From contig NZ_JNXT01000047.1 of the NCBI RefSeq assembly GCF_000716675.1, positions 1 to 64,000 of the forward strand: DNA of 64,000 bases, read 5' to 3'. The position numbers and the translations under genes were made by a program. Positions 1-11,522 of this stretch are shown in pieces (position 1 is the first letter of the stretch; the number at the start of each line of letters is the position of its first letter). This DNA comes from Streptomyces alboflavus (lineage in GTDB: Bacteria > Actinomycetota > Actinomycetes > Streptomycetales > Streptomycetaceae). The notes under the pieces were generated by a model. The model saw only the letters and a list, made by a program, of their open reading frames with translations. It ran no database searches and was not told the DNA's origin.

Positions 1-479
1 GGAGTGGGGGGAGTGGGGGCGCCGGGGTGAGCGGGGGGTGTGGGAGTGACGGAGGCGGTCGCCGCGGCCGTCGCTGTCGCCGTCGTCCGGGGCGCCTCGG
101 AGGCGGGCGTCGCGGCCTTGCCGCTCTTCGCGGGCGCGGCGGCCTCGGCCGTCTTCGTCGCCGTCTTCGCCACCTTCTTGGCCGTCGCCTCGGCTGCCGT
201 CCTGGCCGGCTTCTTGGCCGGCTTCTTCGCTGTCTTCTTGGCGACCGGCTTCGCTGACTCGGCTGTCTGCGTCGTCTTCTTGGCGGGCTTGGCGGGCTTG
301 GTCTTCTTCGCCGGACCGGAGGCCTGGGGCGTCCTCGGCTGCTCGCCCGCGCCGGTCGGCCCGGCCGCCTGCGGGGCCCTTGCCGATGCCGACCGTGCCG
401 TATCCGGCTGCGGGGGGGTGCCGTCGGGCTCGCGTTCGGGCTGGTCCGACGGGGTGCGGGAGGTGGGGCGGCGGGTCAC
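1..479 (-). CDS. glgB: 1,4-alpha-glucan branching enzyme, N-terminal extension only (partial)
   Basis: Only the first about 159 codons are inside the window. The GTG start at 479 follows AGGAGG by 8 nt. The visible protein is not catalytic: a Pro/Thr/Ser-rich segment (about residues 1-50) is followed by a Lys/Ala-rich stretch with repeated AKK, KKPAKKPA and ATKT units, then a Pro/Thr-rich linker at the window edge. The glgB assignment rests on position, 44 bp downstream of pep2 in a glgE-treS-pep2 operon, and on the known long low-complexity N-termini of some streptomycete GlgB proteins. The catalytic GH13 domain lies outside, so the call is inference. A histone-H1-like Lys-rich protein would look the same here. 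GlgB would introduce alpha-1,6 branches into GlgE-made alpha-1,4-glucan in the cytoplasm. Confidence 0.6.
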   Translation of the reverse strand, partial: MTRRPTSRTPSDQPEREPDGTPPQPDTARSASARAPQAAGPTGAGEQPRTPQASGPAKKTKPAKPAKKTTQTAESAKPVAKKTAKKPAKKPARTAAEATAKKVAKTATKTAEAAAPAKSGKAATPASEAPRTTATATAAATASVTPTPPAHPGAPTPPT

Positions 480-523
480 GGGGGCGGCCTCCTGTCAGCG
501 GGCGGGGGTGCGCGGCGGGGCGG

Positions 524-2026
<1,503 letters not shown>

Positions 2027-2070
2027 GATGTCCCGTCCTTTCCGCGGCGCGGACAAGTCAGGTACCGAGG

Positions 2071-2118
2071 GAGGTGCCGAGCAGAGGAGGTGCCGTGTGC
2101 GGGAGGTGCCGTGCGGGT
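2071..2118. repeat. 16-bp tandem repeat x3 in the treS-pep2 gap
   Basis: GAGGTGCCG recurs at 2071, 2087 and 2103, an exact 16-bp period, with a degenerate fourth GTGCCG at 2120. The array lies between the treS stop and the pep2 ribosome site and has no open frame of its own. A role in spacing, RNA structure or protein binding cannot be told from the sequence. Confidence 0.7.
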
Positions 2119-2193
2119 CGTGCCGTGGACGAGTGCCCCGTGCGGGGTGGGTCACGCCGGCGAGGCCGACTCACGCCGCCCGTGACGGCGACC

Positions 2194-3908
<1,715 letters not shown>

Positions 3909-3912
<4 letters not shown>

Positions 3913-5993
3913 GATGTGGGTGACCCTCCGATCAGCGGTGAGGACGGTCGCAGGACGAGCACGTGCGCGGGCGCCTGGGCCGGGTCGAGGCGCACGTAGT
4001 TGGTCCTGCCCCAGTGGTAGGTCTCGCCGGTGAGCTCGTCGCGCACCGGCACGGACTCGTGCCATTGGAGCCCGAGCTGTGGCATGTTCAACGAGACGGT
4101 GGCTTCCTGGGTGTGGTGGGGGTCGAGGTTGACGACCACCAGAACCGTGTTCGAACCGCCGGTGTCCGCCGCCGACTTCGAGTAGGCGATCACCGAGTCG
4201 TTGTCGACGTCGTGGAAGTGCAGGTCACGGAGGGTGGCGAGGGCCGGGTTGGCGCGCCTGACCCGGTTCAGGGTGCCGATCAGGGGCGCGATGGTGGTGC
4301 CCGCGCGCTCGGCGGCCGCCCAGTCGCGCGGGCGCAGCTGGTACTTCTCCGAGTCCAGGTACTCCTCGCTGCCGGGGCGCGCCGGGGTGTTCTCGCACAG
4401 CTCGAAGCCGCTGTACACGCCCCAGGTGGGCGAGAGCGTCGCGGCGAGCACCGCCCGCGCCGCGAACGCGGGCCGCCCGCCCTCCTGGAGGTAGGCGTGC
4501 AGGATGTCCGGGGTGTTCACGAAGAAGTTGGGCCGCAGATAGTGCCCGGTCTCGCCCGCCAACTCCTCTAGGTACTCGGTGAGTTCCTGTTTCGTGTTGC
4601 GCCAGGTGAAGTACGTGTACGACTGGTGGAAGCCGATCGCGGCAAGGGTGCGCAGCATCGCGGGGCGGGTGAAGGCCTCCGCGAGGAACAGCACGTCCGG
4701 GTCGGTGCGGTGGATCTCGGCGAGCACCTCCTCCCAGAACACGACGGGTTTGGTGTGCGGGTTGTCGACGCGGAAGACCCGTACGCCGTGGCCCATCCAG
4801 AACCGCAGCAGCCGGACGGTCTCGGCGACCAGGCCCGGCAGGTCCCGGTCGAAGGCCAGCGGGTAGATGTCCTGGTACTTCTTCGGGGGGTTCTCCGCGT
4901 ACGCGATGGTGCCGTCGGCCCGGTGGGCGAACCAGTCGGGGTGCTTGTCCACCCAGGGGTGGTCCGGCGAGCACTGCAGCGCGAAGTCCAGGGCCACCTC
5001 CAGGCCGAGCCGGGCCGCCTCGGCGACGAACGCGTCGAAGTCGTCCAGGGTGCCGAGGTCCGGGTGGACGGCGTCGTGGCCGCCCTCGGGGGAGCCGATG
5101 GCCCAGGGCACGCCGACGTCGTCCGGCCCCGCCGACAGGGAGTTGCCCGGGCCCTTGCGGAAGGTGCTGCCGATGGGGTGGATCGGCGGCAGGTACACGA
5201 TGTCGAAGCCCATGTCCGCGATGGCGGGCAGACGCCCCGCGGCCGTGCGGAAGGTGCCGCTCACGGGCGGGGCGCCCGCGCGCACCACGGCGCCCTCCGA
5301 GCGCGGGAAGAACTCGTACCAGGCACCGAAGAGCGCCCGCTCACGGTCCACGCGCAGGGGGAACTCCTCGCTGGAGGTGAGGGGTTCGCGCAGGGGGTGG
5401 CGGGCGAGGACGGCGTCCACCTCGGGGGTGAGGGCCGCGGCGAGTCGCGCGGCGGGCGGCCGGGCGCGGTCGCGCAGGGCTTCGGCGGCGGTGCGGAGGA
5501 TCTCGGCGGGGGTGGGGGACGTGGCCGGGGCGGCGGCTGTGGAGGTGGCGGGCGCGGGCAGCTGCGCGGCGGCCCGTTCGTACAGCCGGGCGCCCTCCTC
5601 CAGGACCAGCTCGGTGTCGATGCCCGCGGGTATCTTGATCCCCGCGTGCTGCCGCCAGGTCGTCACCGGGTCGCCCCACGCCTCGACGGCGAAGGTCCAC
5701 TCGCCCTCCCGGTCGGGCGTGACCCGCGCGCCCCACCGGTCGGTGCCCGGCGCGAGCTCCCGCATCGGGGTCCAGGGCCCTTCTCGCCCCGAGGGATCCC
5801 GCAGCACGACATTGCCGCCCACCGCGTCGTGCCCTTCGCGGAAGAGGGTGGCGGTGACCTGGAACGTCTCGCCGACGACGGCTTTGGCGGGGGCGCGGCC
5901 GCCGTGCACGACCGGTGCCACGTCCAGGACGGGGATCCGTCCGGTCCGGGGTCGGACGGTGAACTCCCTTGGCGCCTTACGGGGTTGAGGCAT
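3909..5993 (-). CDS. glgE: Alpha-1,4-glucan:maltose-1-phosphate maltosyltransferase
   Basis: A 694-residue GH13_3 enzyme that transfers maltosyl units from maltose-1-phosphate to the non-reducing end of alpha-1,4-glucans. An N-terminal domain (about 1-200, with the [11 protein letters not shown] beta-sandwich) precedes the (beta/alpha)8 barrel. Catalytic residues are nucleophile D410 in [12 protein letters not shown], acid E439 in LFLAEAF, and D496 in [11 protein letters not shown] 5993 follows AGGAGCGG; the 39 extra codons of the longer frame up to 6110 lack family similarity. It is the first gene of the operon glgE-treS-pep2-glgB. The 5' region up to 6281 contains no other gene and must hold the operon promoter, though I could not fix its boxes with confidence. 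Confidence 0.97.
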
Positions 5994-6204
5994 GACCGCT
6001 CCTGTTCCGCGTGCGAGTGGGCGGAGATGAGTCGTGGAGGGGTTCCGCGGCGCACCCGCTGCGGGCCCGCGAGGGGCGGGTGCGGGTGCGTACCGGAGGA
6101 GCCTTCCCACGGTTCTCGGGTGGGCAATCCGGCGCTTTGTTAACTACTCGCGCGTAACGGCACGCACAAGACCAGCCGCTCCCCGAACCCGGTCCCGAAG
6201 GCAC

Positions 6205-6239
6205 GGAACCGGCCCCGCCCGTGCAGGCGGAGCCGGTCC
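6205..6239 (-). terminator. Hairpin downstream of the subtilase gene
   Basis: GGAACCGGCCCCGCCC pairs with AGGCGGAGCCGGTCC across a short loop, 12 of 15 positions matched. It lies 43 bp beyond the protease stop on the minus strand and has no strong U tract, as is common in Streptomyces. Confidence 0.5.
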
Positions 6240-6281
6240 CGGGGCGGCGCGCCATCGGCGCGAGACAGGCGAAGCAGCCGA

Positions 6282-7481
6282 CTACAGGCCGCTCACCTGC
6301 AGCAACCTGTTCGGCGACCCGGCCCCCGGGCTGGACACGAGCCCCTTGGCGGAGCGCGCGACGAGCTTCTTGGCGACGTCGGCGGGCCGCGCCGACGGAT
6401 GGCCGGAGAGATACAGCGCGGCCGCGCCCGCGACGTGCGGCGCCGCCATCGACGTACCCGAGGAGAGCGTGGACGCGGTGTCGTTCCGACTCGACGCGGA
6501 CCGGATCGCCACGCCGGGCGCGAACAGGTCGAGGCCCGCACCCCGGTTGGAGAAGGCGGCCCGGGCGTCGTTCCGGTCGGTGGCGCCGACCGTCAGGGCC
6601 TGCTTGACGCGGGCCGGCGAGGACTGGCTCACCGGCTTGTTCTCGTTGCCCGCGGCGACCGTGTACGTCACGCCCGACGCTATGGACGCGCGGACGGCCG
6701 CGTCGAGTTGGGCGTTGGGCGGGCCGCCGAGGCTCAGGTTGGCGACCGCGGGCTTGCGGGCGTGCCGGGTCACCCAGTCGATGCCCGCGAGGACCTGGCC
6801 GAGGGTGCCGCTGCCCTCGTCGTCGAGCACCCGCACGGCCACGACCTTCGCCTTCTTCGCGACGCCGTACTTGGTGCCCGCGACCGTCGCGGCCACGTGT
6901 GTGCCGTGGCCGTTGCCGTCCTGCGCGACCCCGTCGTTCTGCACGAAGTCCCGCCCGGAGCGGGCACGCCCGCCGAAGTCGCGGTGCGAGGTGCGCACGC
7001 CGGTGTCGATGACGTACACCGTGACGCCCGCGCCCGCCCGCCGCGGCGCGGTGTACGACTTGTCGAGCGGCAGCCGCTTCTGGTCGATGCGGTCCAGGCC
7101 CCAGGACGGCGGGTTCTGCTGCCGCGCGCCCGTGCGCACCCGGGTGTCCGGGACGAGGGAGGCGACGGCCGGGTCGGCGGCGAGACGGGCCGCCTGTGCC
7201 GCGTCCGCCCGCACGGCGAAGCCGTTGAGCGCCGCGCTGTACGTGCGGTCGATGCTCGCCCCGTACCGGGCGGCGAGGTCGCGGCCCGCGTCGGACGCGG
7301 CGTCCGTGCCCGGCGCGAGCGTCACGACGTAGCCGCTCCGGGCCGCCCCCTGGCCGGTCGGCGTGTCGGGCGCCGCGGGTGCGCCGTGTGCGGTGGTCGG
7401 GACGATCGACAGCGCGGCCGCCGTGACGGCGGCCGCGAGAATTCCCTTGGGACGTAGGTGTCTTGCCCGTGGTGCAGCCAT
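6282..7481 (-). CDS. Secreted subtilisin-family (S8) serine protease
   Basis: A 399-residue preproprotein. A Sec-type signal peptide (ILAAAVTAAALSIVPTTAHGA, split here as residues 14-34) is followed by an I9-type inhibitor propeptide (about 48-115, beginning GYVVTLAPG). The mature S8 domain carries D159 in YVIDTGV, H192 in NGHGTHV and S344 in GTSMAAPHV, and N279 in AAGNENKP is the oxyanion residue, so it should be active. ATG 7481 is preceded by GGGAGGGAA. There is no C-terminal P-domain or anchor, so the enzyme is probably released outside the cell. It is monocistronic between the glgE operon and the hemerythrin-VOC gene. Confidence 0.93.
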   Translation of the reverse strand: MAAPRARHLRPKGILAAAVTAAALSIVPTTAHGAPAAPDTPTGQGAARSGYVVTLAPGTDAASDAGRDLAARYGASIDRTYSAALNGFAVRADAAQAARLAADPAVASLVPDTRVRTGARQQNPPSWGLDRIDQKRLPLDKSYTAPRRAGAGVTVYVIDTGVRTSHRDFGGRARSGRDFVQNDGVAQDGNGHGTHVAATVAGTKYGVAKKAKVVAVRVLDDEGSGTLGQVLAGIDWVTRHARKPAVANLSLGGPPNAQLDAAVRASIASGVTYTVAAGNENKPVSQSSPARVKQALTVGATDRNDARAAFSNRGAGLDLFAPGVAIRSASSRNDTASTLSSGTSMAAPHVAGAAALYLSGHPSARPADVAKKLVARSAKGLVSSPGAGSPNRLLQVSGL

Positions 7482-7833
7482 GGCTGGATTCCCTCCCCTG
7501 GGTCCGACGGCAGGTCCCGCCGCGGGTGCGCGCGCGTCCGCGGGCACGGTGCGTCGGCGGCGCCGTCCCCCGCAGCGTCTCGTGCGGGGAGAGGGGCGAC
7601 AAGGCCGCATCAGCGGGTGGAACGGGTGGTATCGCCACGAAGCATGATCAAAGCGCCGTGGATTCAAGCTCCAGCTTTGGTTCGTACGAGTAATTCCTAG
7701 GATTGACTTGGGGTTTGGAGGTTCGGGAAGATCACCTCAGGGCCCTGGGCGGCAACCCGTCCCGGACCCCCGCCGCGGTCCGGACTCCGGCGGGGGAGCG
7801 GGCGGGTGCCGACCCGACCCCGGCCGTCGTGCG

Positions 7834-7863
7834 TTGACAGGGCGCGGGAGAGGCGTCTGTAAT
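7834..7863 (+). promoter_or_regulatory. Sigma-70-like promoter upstream of the HHE-VOC gene
   Basis: TTGACA (7834-7839), an 18-bp spacer and TGTAAT (7858-7863) form an unusually good vegetative (HrdB-type) promoter. It reads toward the gene at 8101 and implies a leader of roughly 230 nt. Apart from this promoter and the pyrimidine tract at 8045, the 619-bp gap between 7482 and 8100 holds no gene I can support. Confidence 0.65.
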
Positions 7864-8044
7864 GGGCGAGTGCCGCGTGGCACCGGCCAGAAAGCAGTGG
7901 GCAGGCCGGTGACCGGGCGAGCACCCGCACCAAGGGACATGACCTTGTGTACTGATCACTTCACCTCGCCGCGCACCGGCACGACGTCCTCGACGTGACC
8001 GTGCCCGCGCGCCGGGCCCATCGAGCCTGAGCGCGCCTCGCGTA

Positions 8045-8078
8045 CCCCTCTTCTTCCTTTCTTTCTTCTCTTCTTTCT
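8045..8078 (+). other. 34-nt uninterrupted polypyrimidine tract in the leader
   Basis: Every base from 8045 to 8078 is C or T, mostly CTTT/CTTC units, directly before the GGAGAA ribosome site (8085-8090) of the hemerythrin-VOC gene. Such a tract is rare in DNA of this GC content. It could act as an unstructured leader, a protein or RNA binding site, or a triplex-prone mirror element; none of these is demonstrated. Confidence 0.7.
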
Positions 8079-8100
8079 GCGCTTGGAGAACCCCTTCCGC

Positions 8101-9048
8101 ATGCCCACGCCCATGCCCGCTCCCGCCGCCACGCCCGCCCCCCGGGAGATCCACACCCTCGCCGACAAGCTCCTCGAAGTGCACGACTGGCTGCGCGGCC
8201 AGCTGGTCGAGCTGCGCGCCGAGGCCGCCGCGCACTTCGCCGAACGCGCCGCCCACCAGGGCCCCGGACAGCCGCCCGCGCCCGGCCTCGGGCTGCAGAT
8301 CAGGCAGCGCTGCCTGGAGTTCTGCGACGCGCTGACCTTCCACCACACCAGCGAGGACGACCACGTCTTCCCCGGCGTCGCCGCGCACCACCCGCACCTG
8401 CGGCCCGCCCTGGACCGGCTGAGCACGGAACACCGTGCCATCGCCCGGCTCAAGGAGAGCCTCGTCGGGCTGCTCGCCGACCTCGCCGCGGCCGAACCCG
8501 AGGAGTTCCTCGGGGAGTTCGACCGTCTGGCCGCGGACCTGACGGAACATCTGGAGTACGAGGAGACCTGGCTCGTTCCCGTGCTCGCCGAGGTACCGTT
8601 CCCGCCGGTAGCGCCCGCACCCGAGGAAGGAACAGCAGTGACCACCGAGCGAAGCACTGTGCGCGTCAAGGACTTCGACCACCTCGTCCTGAACGTCGGG
8701 GACGTCGAGCGGGCCCTGGACTTCTACTGCGGCACCCTCGGCCTGGAGCCGGTCCGGGTCGAGGAGTGGCGTGCCGGGAAGGTCCCGTTCCCCTCGGCGC
8801 GCGTCAGCGAGGTGACCATCATCGACCTGGTCTCCGGCGAGCGCGGCGAGGCCGAGGAGTCGAACGTCGACCACATCTGCCTGGTCGTGGAGCCGCTGGA
8901 CTGGCAGGAGGTCATCGACTCCGGCACCTTCACCGTCCTGGAGGGCCCCGTCGGCAGATTCGGCGCCCGGGGCGACGCCGAGTCGATCTACGTACAGGAC
9001 CCGGACGGGAACTCCGTGGAGCTGCGCTGGTATCCGCAGGACCGGTGA
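8101..9048 (+). CDS. Hemerythrin (HHE) domain - glyoxalase/VOC domain fusion
   Basis: A 315-residue open frame joining two folds. Residues about 17-160 look like an HHE four-helix di-iron domain, with candidate His/Glu ligands in EVHDW, FHHTSEDDH, STEHRAI and HLEYEE. Residues about 190-313 are a VOC/glyoxalase-like domain, with candidate metal ligands H194 (DHLVL), H258 (DHICL) and E308 (VELRWY). There is no stop codon between them. An in-frame GTG (codon 180, 8638) is preceded by GAGGAAGG, and its product MTTERSTVRVKDFDH resembles the start of ordinary stand-alone VOC proteins, so a short VOC protein may also be made. ATG 8101 follows GGAGAA. The substrate is unknown. The stop lies 10 bp from the convergent kinase gene. 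Confidence 0.8.
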   Translation: MPTPMPAPAATPAPREIHTLADKLLEVHDWLRGQLVELRAEAAAHFAERAAHQGPGQPPAPGLGLQIRQRCLEFCDALTFHHTSEDDHVFPGVAAHHPHLRPALDRLSTEHRAIARLKESLVGLLADLAAAEPEEFLGEFDRLAADLTEHLEYEETWLVPVLAEVPFPPVAPAPEEGTAVTTERSTVRVKDFDHLVLNVGDVERALDFYCGTLGLEPVRVEEWRAGKVPFPSARVSEVTIIDLVSGERGEAEESNVDHICLVVEPLDWQEVIDSGTFTVLEGPVGRFGARGDAESIYVQDPDGNSVELRWYPQDR

Positions 9049-9058
9049 GCGCGGGCCC

Positions 9059-11413
9059 TCACAGGATCCGGCCCGAGACGATCGGTCCCTTGCCGGACTC
9101 GGCGAACACCGCGCCGCCGAGGAAGAGGGGCGTGTACAGCGTCTTGGGTTCGGGGCCCGTGGCGGAGTAGGGGATGGACCAGGTGGTGACCCGCTCCGCG
9201 TCGCCGTCGAGCGGCACGCCGCGGACGTCGAACGAGTTCACGACGAACACCCGGTCCTTCGACAGGGCGAGCGCCGTGGCGTCGCCGCCCGCGGGCAGGT
9301 CCCACAGCCGCTTCCCCGACCGCCAGGCGTACCCCGTCAGGCGGTTGGGGGAGCGGGGGCGCGGGGAGTGGGAGATGACCAGGACGTCGGCGCTCCCCAC
9401 GACCGGCGGGGCGAGCGGTTTGCCCGTCCCGACGGTCCGGCGCACGGCGAGGGTGTCCGGGTCCAGGATCCGCACTCCGTCCTGCGTCCGGGACCAGCAC
9501 ACCAAGGCGTCGCGGTGGCCGAGGAGGCTGTCGCACAACGGCTTGGCGACGCGGGCGGCCCGGTCGCCGTCCTTGGCGGACAGCGCGAGCACGCCGCCGT
9601 TCTCCAGGGCGGTGTACAGCACGCCGCCCCGGACGAGTGGTGTGCCCTGGGGCTTGCCCTTGAGCGTGGTCTGCCAGAGCTGGCGCCCCGTCTCGGCGTT
9701 CCTGGCCCGCACGGTGGTGGTGTACGGGTCGGGGGCGCCGTCGAGGTTGAACTCTGCCGTGTACACCACCCCTTGGGCGTGCGTCATCGCGATCAGGCCC
9801 GCGTACCGTGGCGTCCCGTGGCGCCAGACCACGTCGCCCCGCTTCACGCCGAGCGCGCTGACGCCGCGTTCGCTCGGGACGTAGACCCGCTCGGCGTCGG
9901 CCTCCGGAGGGTTCTCCTGGGAGCCGCTCGGCGCGCTCGGGAAGCCGCGCGTCGACCAGCGGTCGGCACCCGTGGCCGCGTTCAGGGCCCGGGCTGCGCC
10001 GCGCCCGTCCCGGCACACGAGGGTGTCCCCGGTCAGGACGCAGCCCTTCCCCATGCCGTCCATGCCCCGGGACCGCTCGCGGGACCAGAACCGCCAGTCG
10101 TCCGGGCGCTTCGCACGGTCGGCCGCCGACGGACCGAACTCGCCGGAGTGGTCCTGGTTCCCGTACGCGGTGACCACCCGGTCGGCCACGGCCCGGGGGG
10201 CGCCCGGCGGCTTCCTCGACGGGTCGTCGCCGGGGCCGTCCCGGAGCGCGTCCGGCAGCGTCACGGCGGCCACCGCGAGCCCGGCCGTGGTGAGCGCCGC
10301 CGCCAGGACCCACAGACGACGGCGGCCGCGCCGGGGCGGGGCGGCGGCGGGCGGCGTGACCGGCGGCGGTGCCGGAGCCGCGCCCAGCGTCGGGGACGGC
10401 TCGGCCCGCAGCCGGGGCCCCGAGACGCCCGCCGTGGTCGCGGCGTCGGCGAACCCGCCCTGGTCGTGGGCGCGTTCACTGGCCGCCACGGCCTCCCGGT
10501 ACTCGGCGAAGAGCGACAGGACGTCGGCGGGCCAAGGGAAGAGGGCGGGGGCCGGGGAGGGGCTTGGGGGTGTGCCGTCCCCGGGGGCGGACAGGGTGGT
10601 GGCCAGGGCTTCCGGGGTGGGGCGGTTCTCCGGGGTCGGGTGCAGGCACGCGGCGAGGGTGTCGCGCAGCTCCGGCGGTACGTCGGACAGGTCGGCGTCG
10701 CCCCGCACGATGCGGAAGACGACGGCGGCGGCCTCCGGGTCGTCGAAGGGGCCGCGGCCGGTCGCCGCGTGGCACAGGACCGCGCCGAGAGAGAACACGT
10801 CCGACGCGGGCACGACCGCGTGCGAGCCCTCGATCTGCTCCGGCGCGAGGAAGCCGGGCGTGCCCACCAGGACGCCCGTCATGGTCAGGGCCGTCGCCTC
10901 GAAGGCCTGGGCGATGCCGAAGTCGATCAGGCGCGGCCCGTCCGGCGCGAGCAGCACGTTGGCCGGCTTCAGGTCCCGGTGCAGGACCCGCGCCCCGTGC
11001 ACGGCGGTGAGCGCGCGGGCGAGCGCGGCACCCAGCGCGCGCACCGCGGGGACCGGCAGCGGACCGCAGCGCTCGACCACGTCGGCCAGGGACGGGCCCG
11101 CTATGTACTCCGTGGCCAGCCAGGGGCGTTCGGCGTCCGCGTCGGCGTCCACCAGGGCGGCGGTGAACGGTCCCGTGACGGCACGGGCCGCGGCGATCTC
11201 CCGCCGGAACCGCGCCCGGAACGCGTCGTCGAGGTCCAGGTCCTGCCGCACCACCTTCACCGCGACCAGCGGCGGCACGCCCTGCCCGTCCCGGTCGCCC
11301 CGCCGGTCCCGGCGCGCCAGGAACACCTCGCCCATGCCGCCCGCACCGATCCTGGCGAGCAGGGTGTGCGGGCCGATGCGGCGGGGGGTGCCCGGCGGGA
11401 GGGGGACGAGCAT
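9059..11413 (-). CDS. Receptor-type Ser/Thr protein kinase with PQQ-like propeller ectodomain
   Basis: 784 residues. The N-terminal Hanks-type kinase domain has the glycine loop GAGGMGEVF (24-31), K53 in AVKVV, HRDLKPAN (145-152), DFG (164-166) and GTPGFLAPEQ, all intact. A Pro-rich juxtamembrane linker and one transmembrane helix (RRRLWVLAAALTTAGLAVAA, about 365-385) follow. The remaining about 390 residues contain repeated 'ADRWSTRG', 'GDVVWRHG', 'GRQLWQTT', 'GKRLWDLP' blades typical of PQQ-like beta-propellers, presumably an extracytoplasmic sensor. ATG 11413 follows GAGGAG. It lies 109 bp downstream of a paralogous kinase and is probably co-transcribed with it. Confidence 0.93.
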   Translation of the reverse strand: MLVPLPPGTPRRIGPHTLLARIGAGGMGEVFLARRDRRGDRDGQGVPPLVAVKVVRQDLDLDDAFRARFRREIAAARAVTGPFTAALVDADADAERPWLATEYIAGPSLADVVERCGPLPVPAVRALGAALARALTAVHGARVLHRDLKPANVLLAPDGPRLIDFGIAQAFEATALTMTGVLVGTPGFLAPEQIEGSHAVVPASDVFSLGAVLCHAATGRGPFDDPEAAAVVFRIVRGDADLSDVPPELRDTLAACLHPTPENRPTPEALATTLSAPGDGTPPSPSPAPALFPWPADVLSLFAEYREAVAASERAHDQGGFADAATTAGVSGPRLRAEPSPTLGAAPAPPPVTPPAAAPPRRGRRRLWVLAAALTTAGLAVAAVTLPDALRDGPGDDPSRKPPGAPRAVADRVVTAYGNQDHSGEFGPSAADRAKRPDDWRFWSRERSRGMDGMGKGCVLTGDTLVCRDGRGAARALNAATGADRWSTRGFPSAPSGSQENPPEADAERVYVPSERGVSALGVKRGDVVWRHGTPRYAGLIAMTHAQGVVYTAEFNLDGAPDPYTTTVRARNAETGRQLWQTTLKGKPQGTPLVRGGVLYTALENGGVLALSAKDGDRAARVAKPLCDSLLGHRDALVCWSRTQDGVRILDPDTLAVRRTVGTGKPLAPPVVGSADVLVISHSPRPRSPNRLTGYAWRSGKRLWDLPAGGDATALALSKDRVFVVNSFDVRGVPLDGDAERVTTWSIPYSATGPEPKTLYTPLFLGGAVFAESGKGPIVSGRIL

Positions 11414-11522
11414 GGGGCTCCTCGGGTCGGTTCGGGGGCGGTTCGGGGCAGATTCGAGGCAGATTCGAGGCAGAGGGGACGGGCTCCGCCGGGGAGTCGG
11501 TCCTGCTGGGGAGTCGGGCCCG

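Noticed and set aside
6141..6169. Promoter for the glgE operon (TTGTGC, 17 nt, TAGTTA on the minus strand)
   Set aside because: Only partial match to consensus; position is plausible but support is too weak to list.
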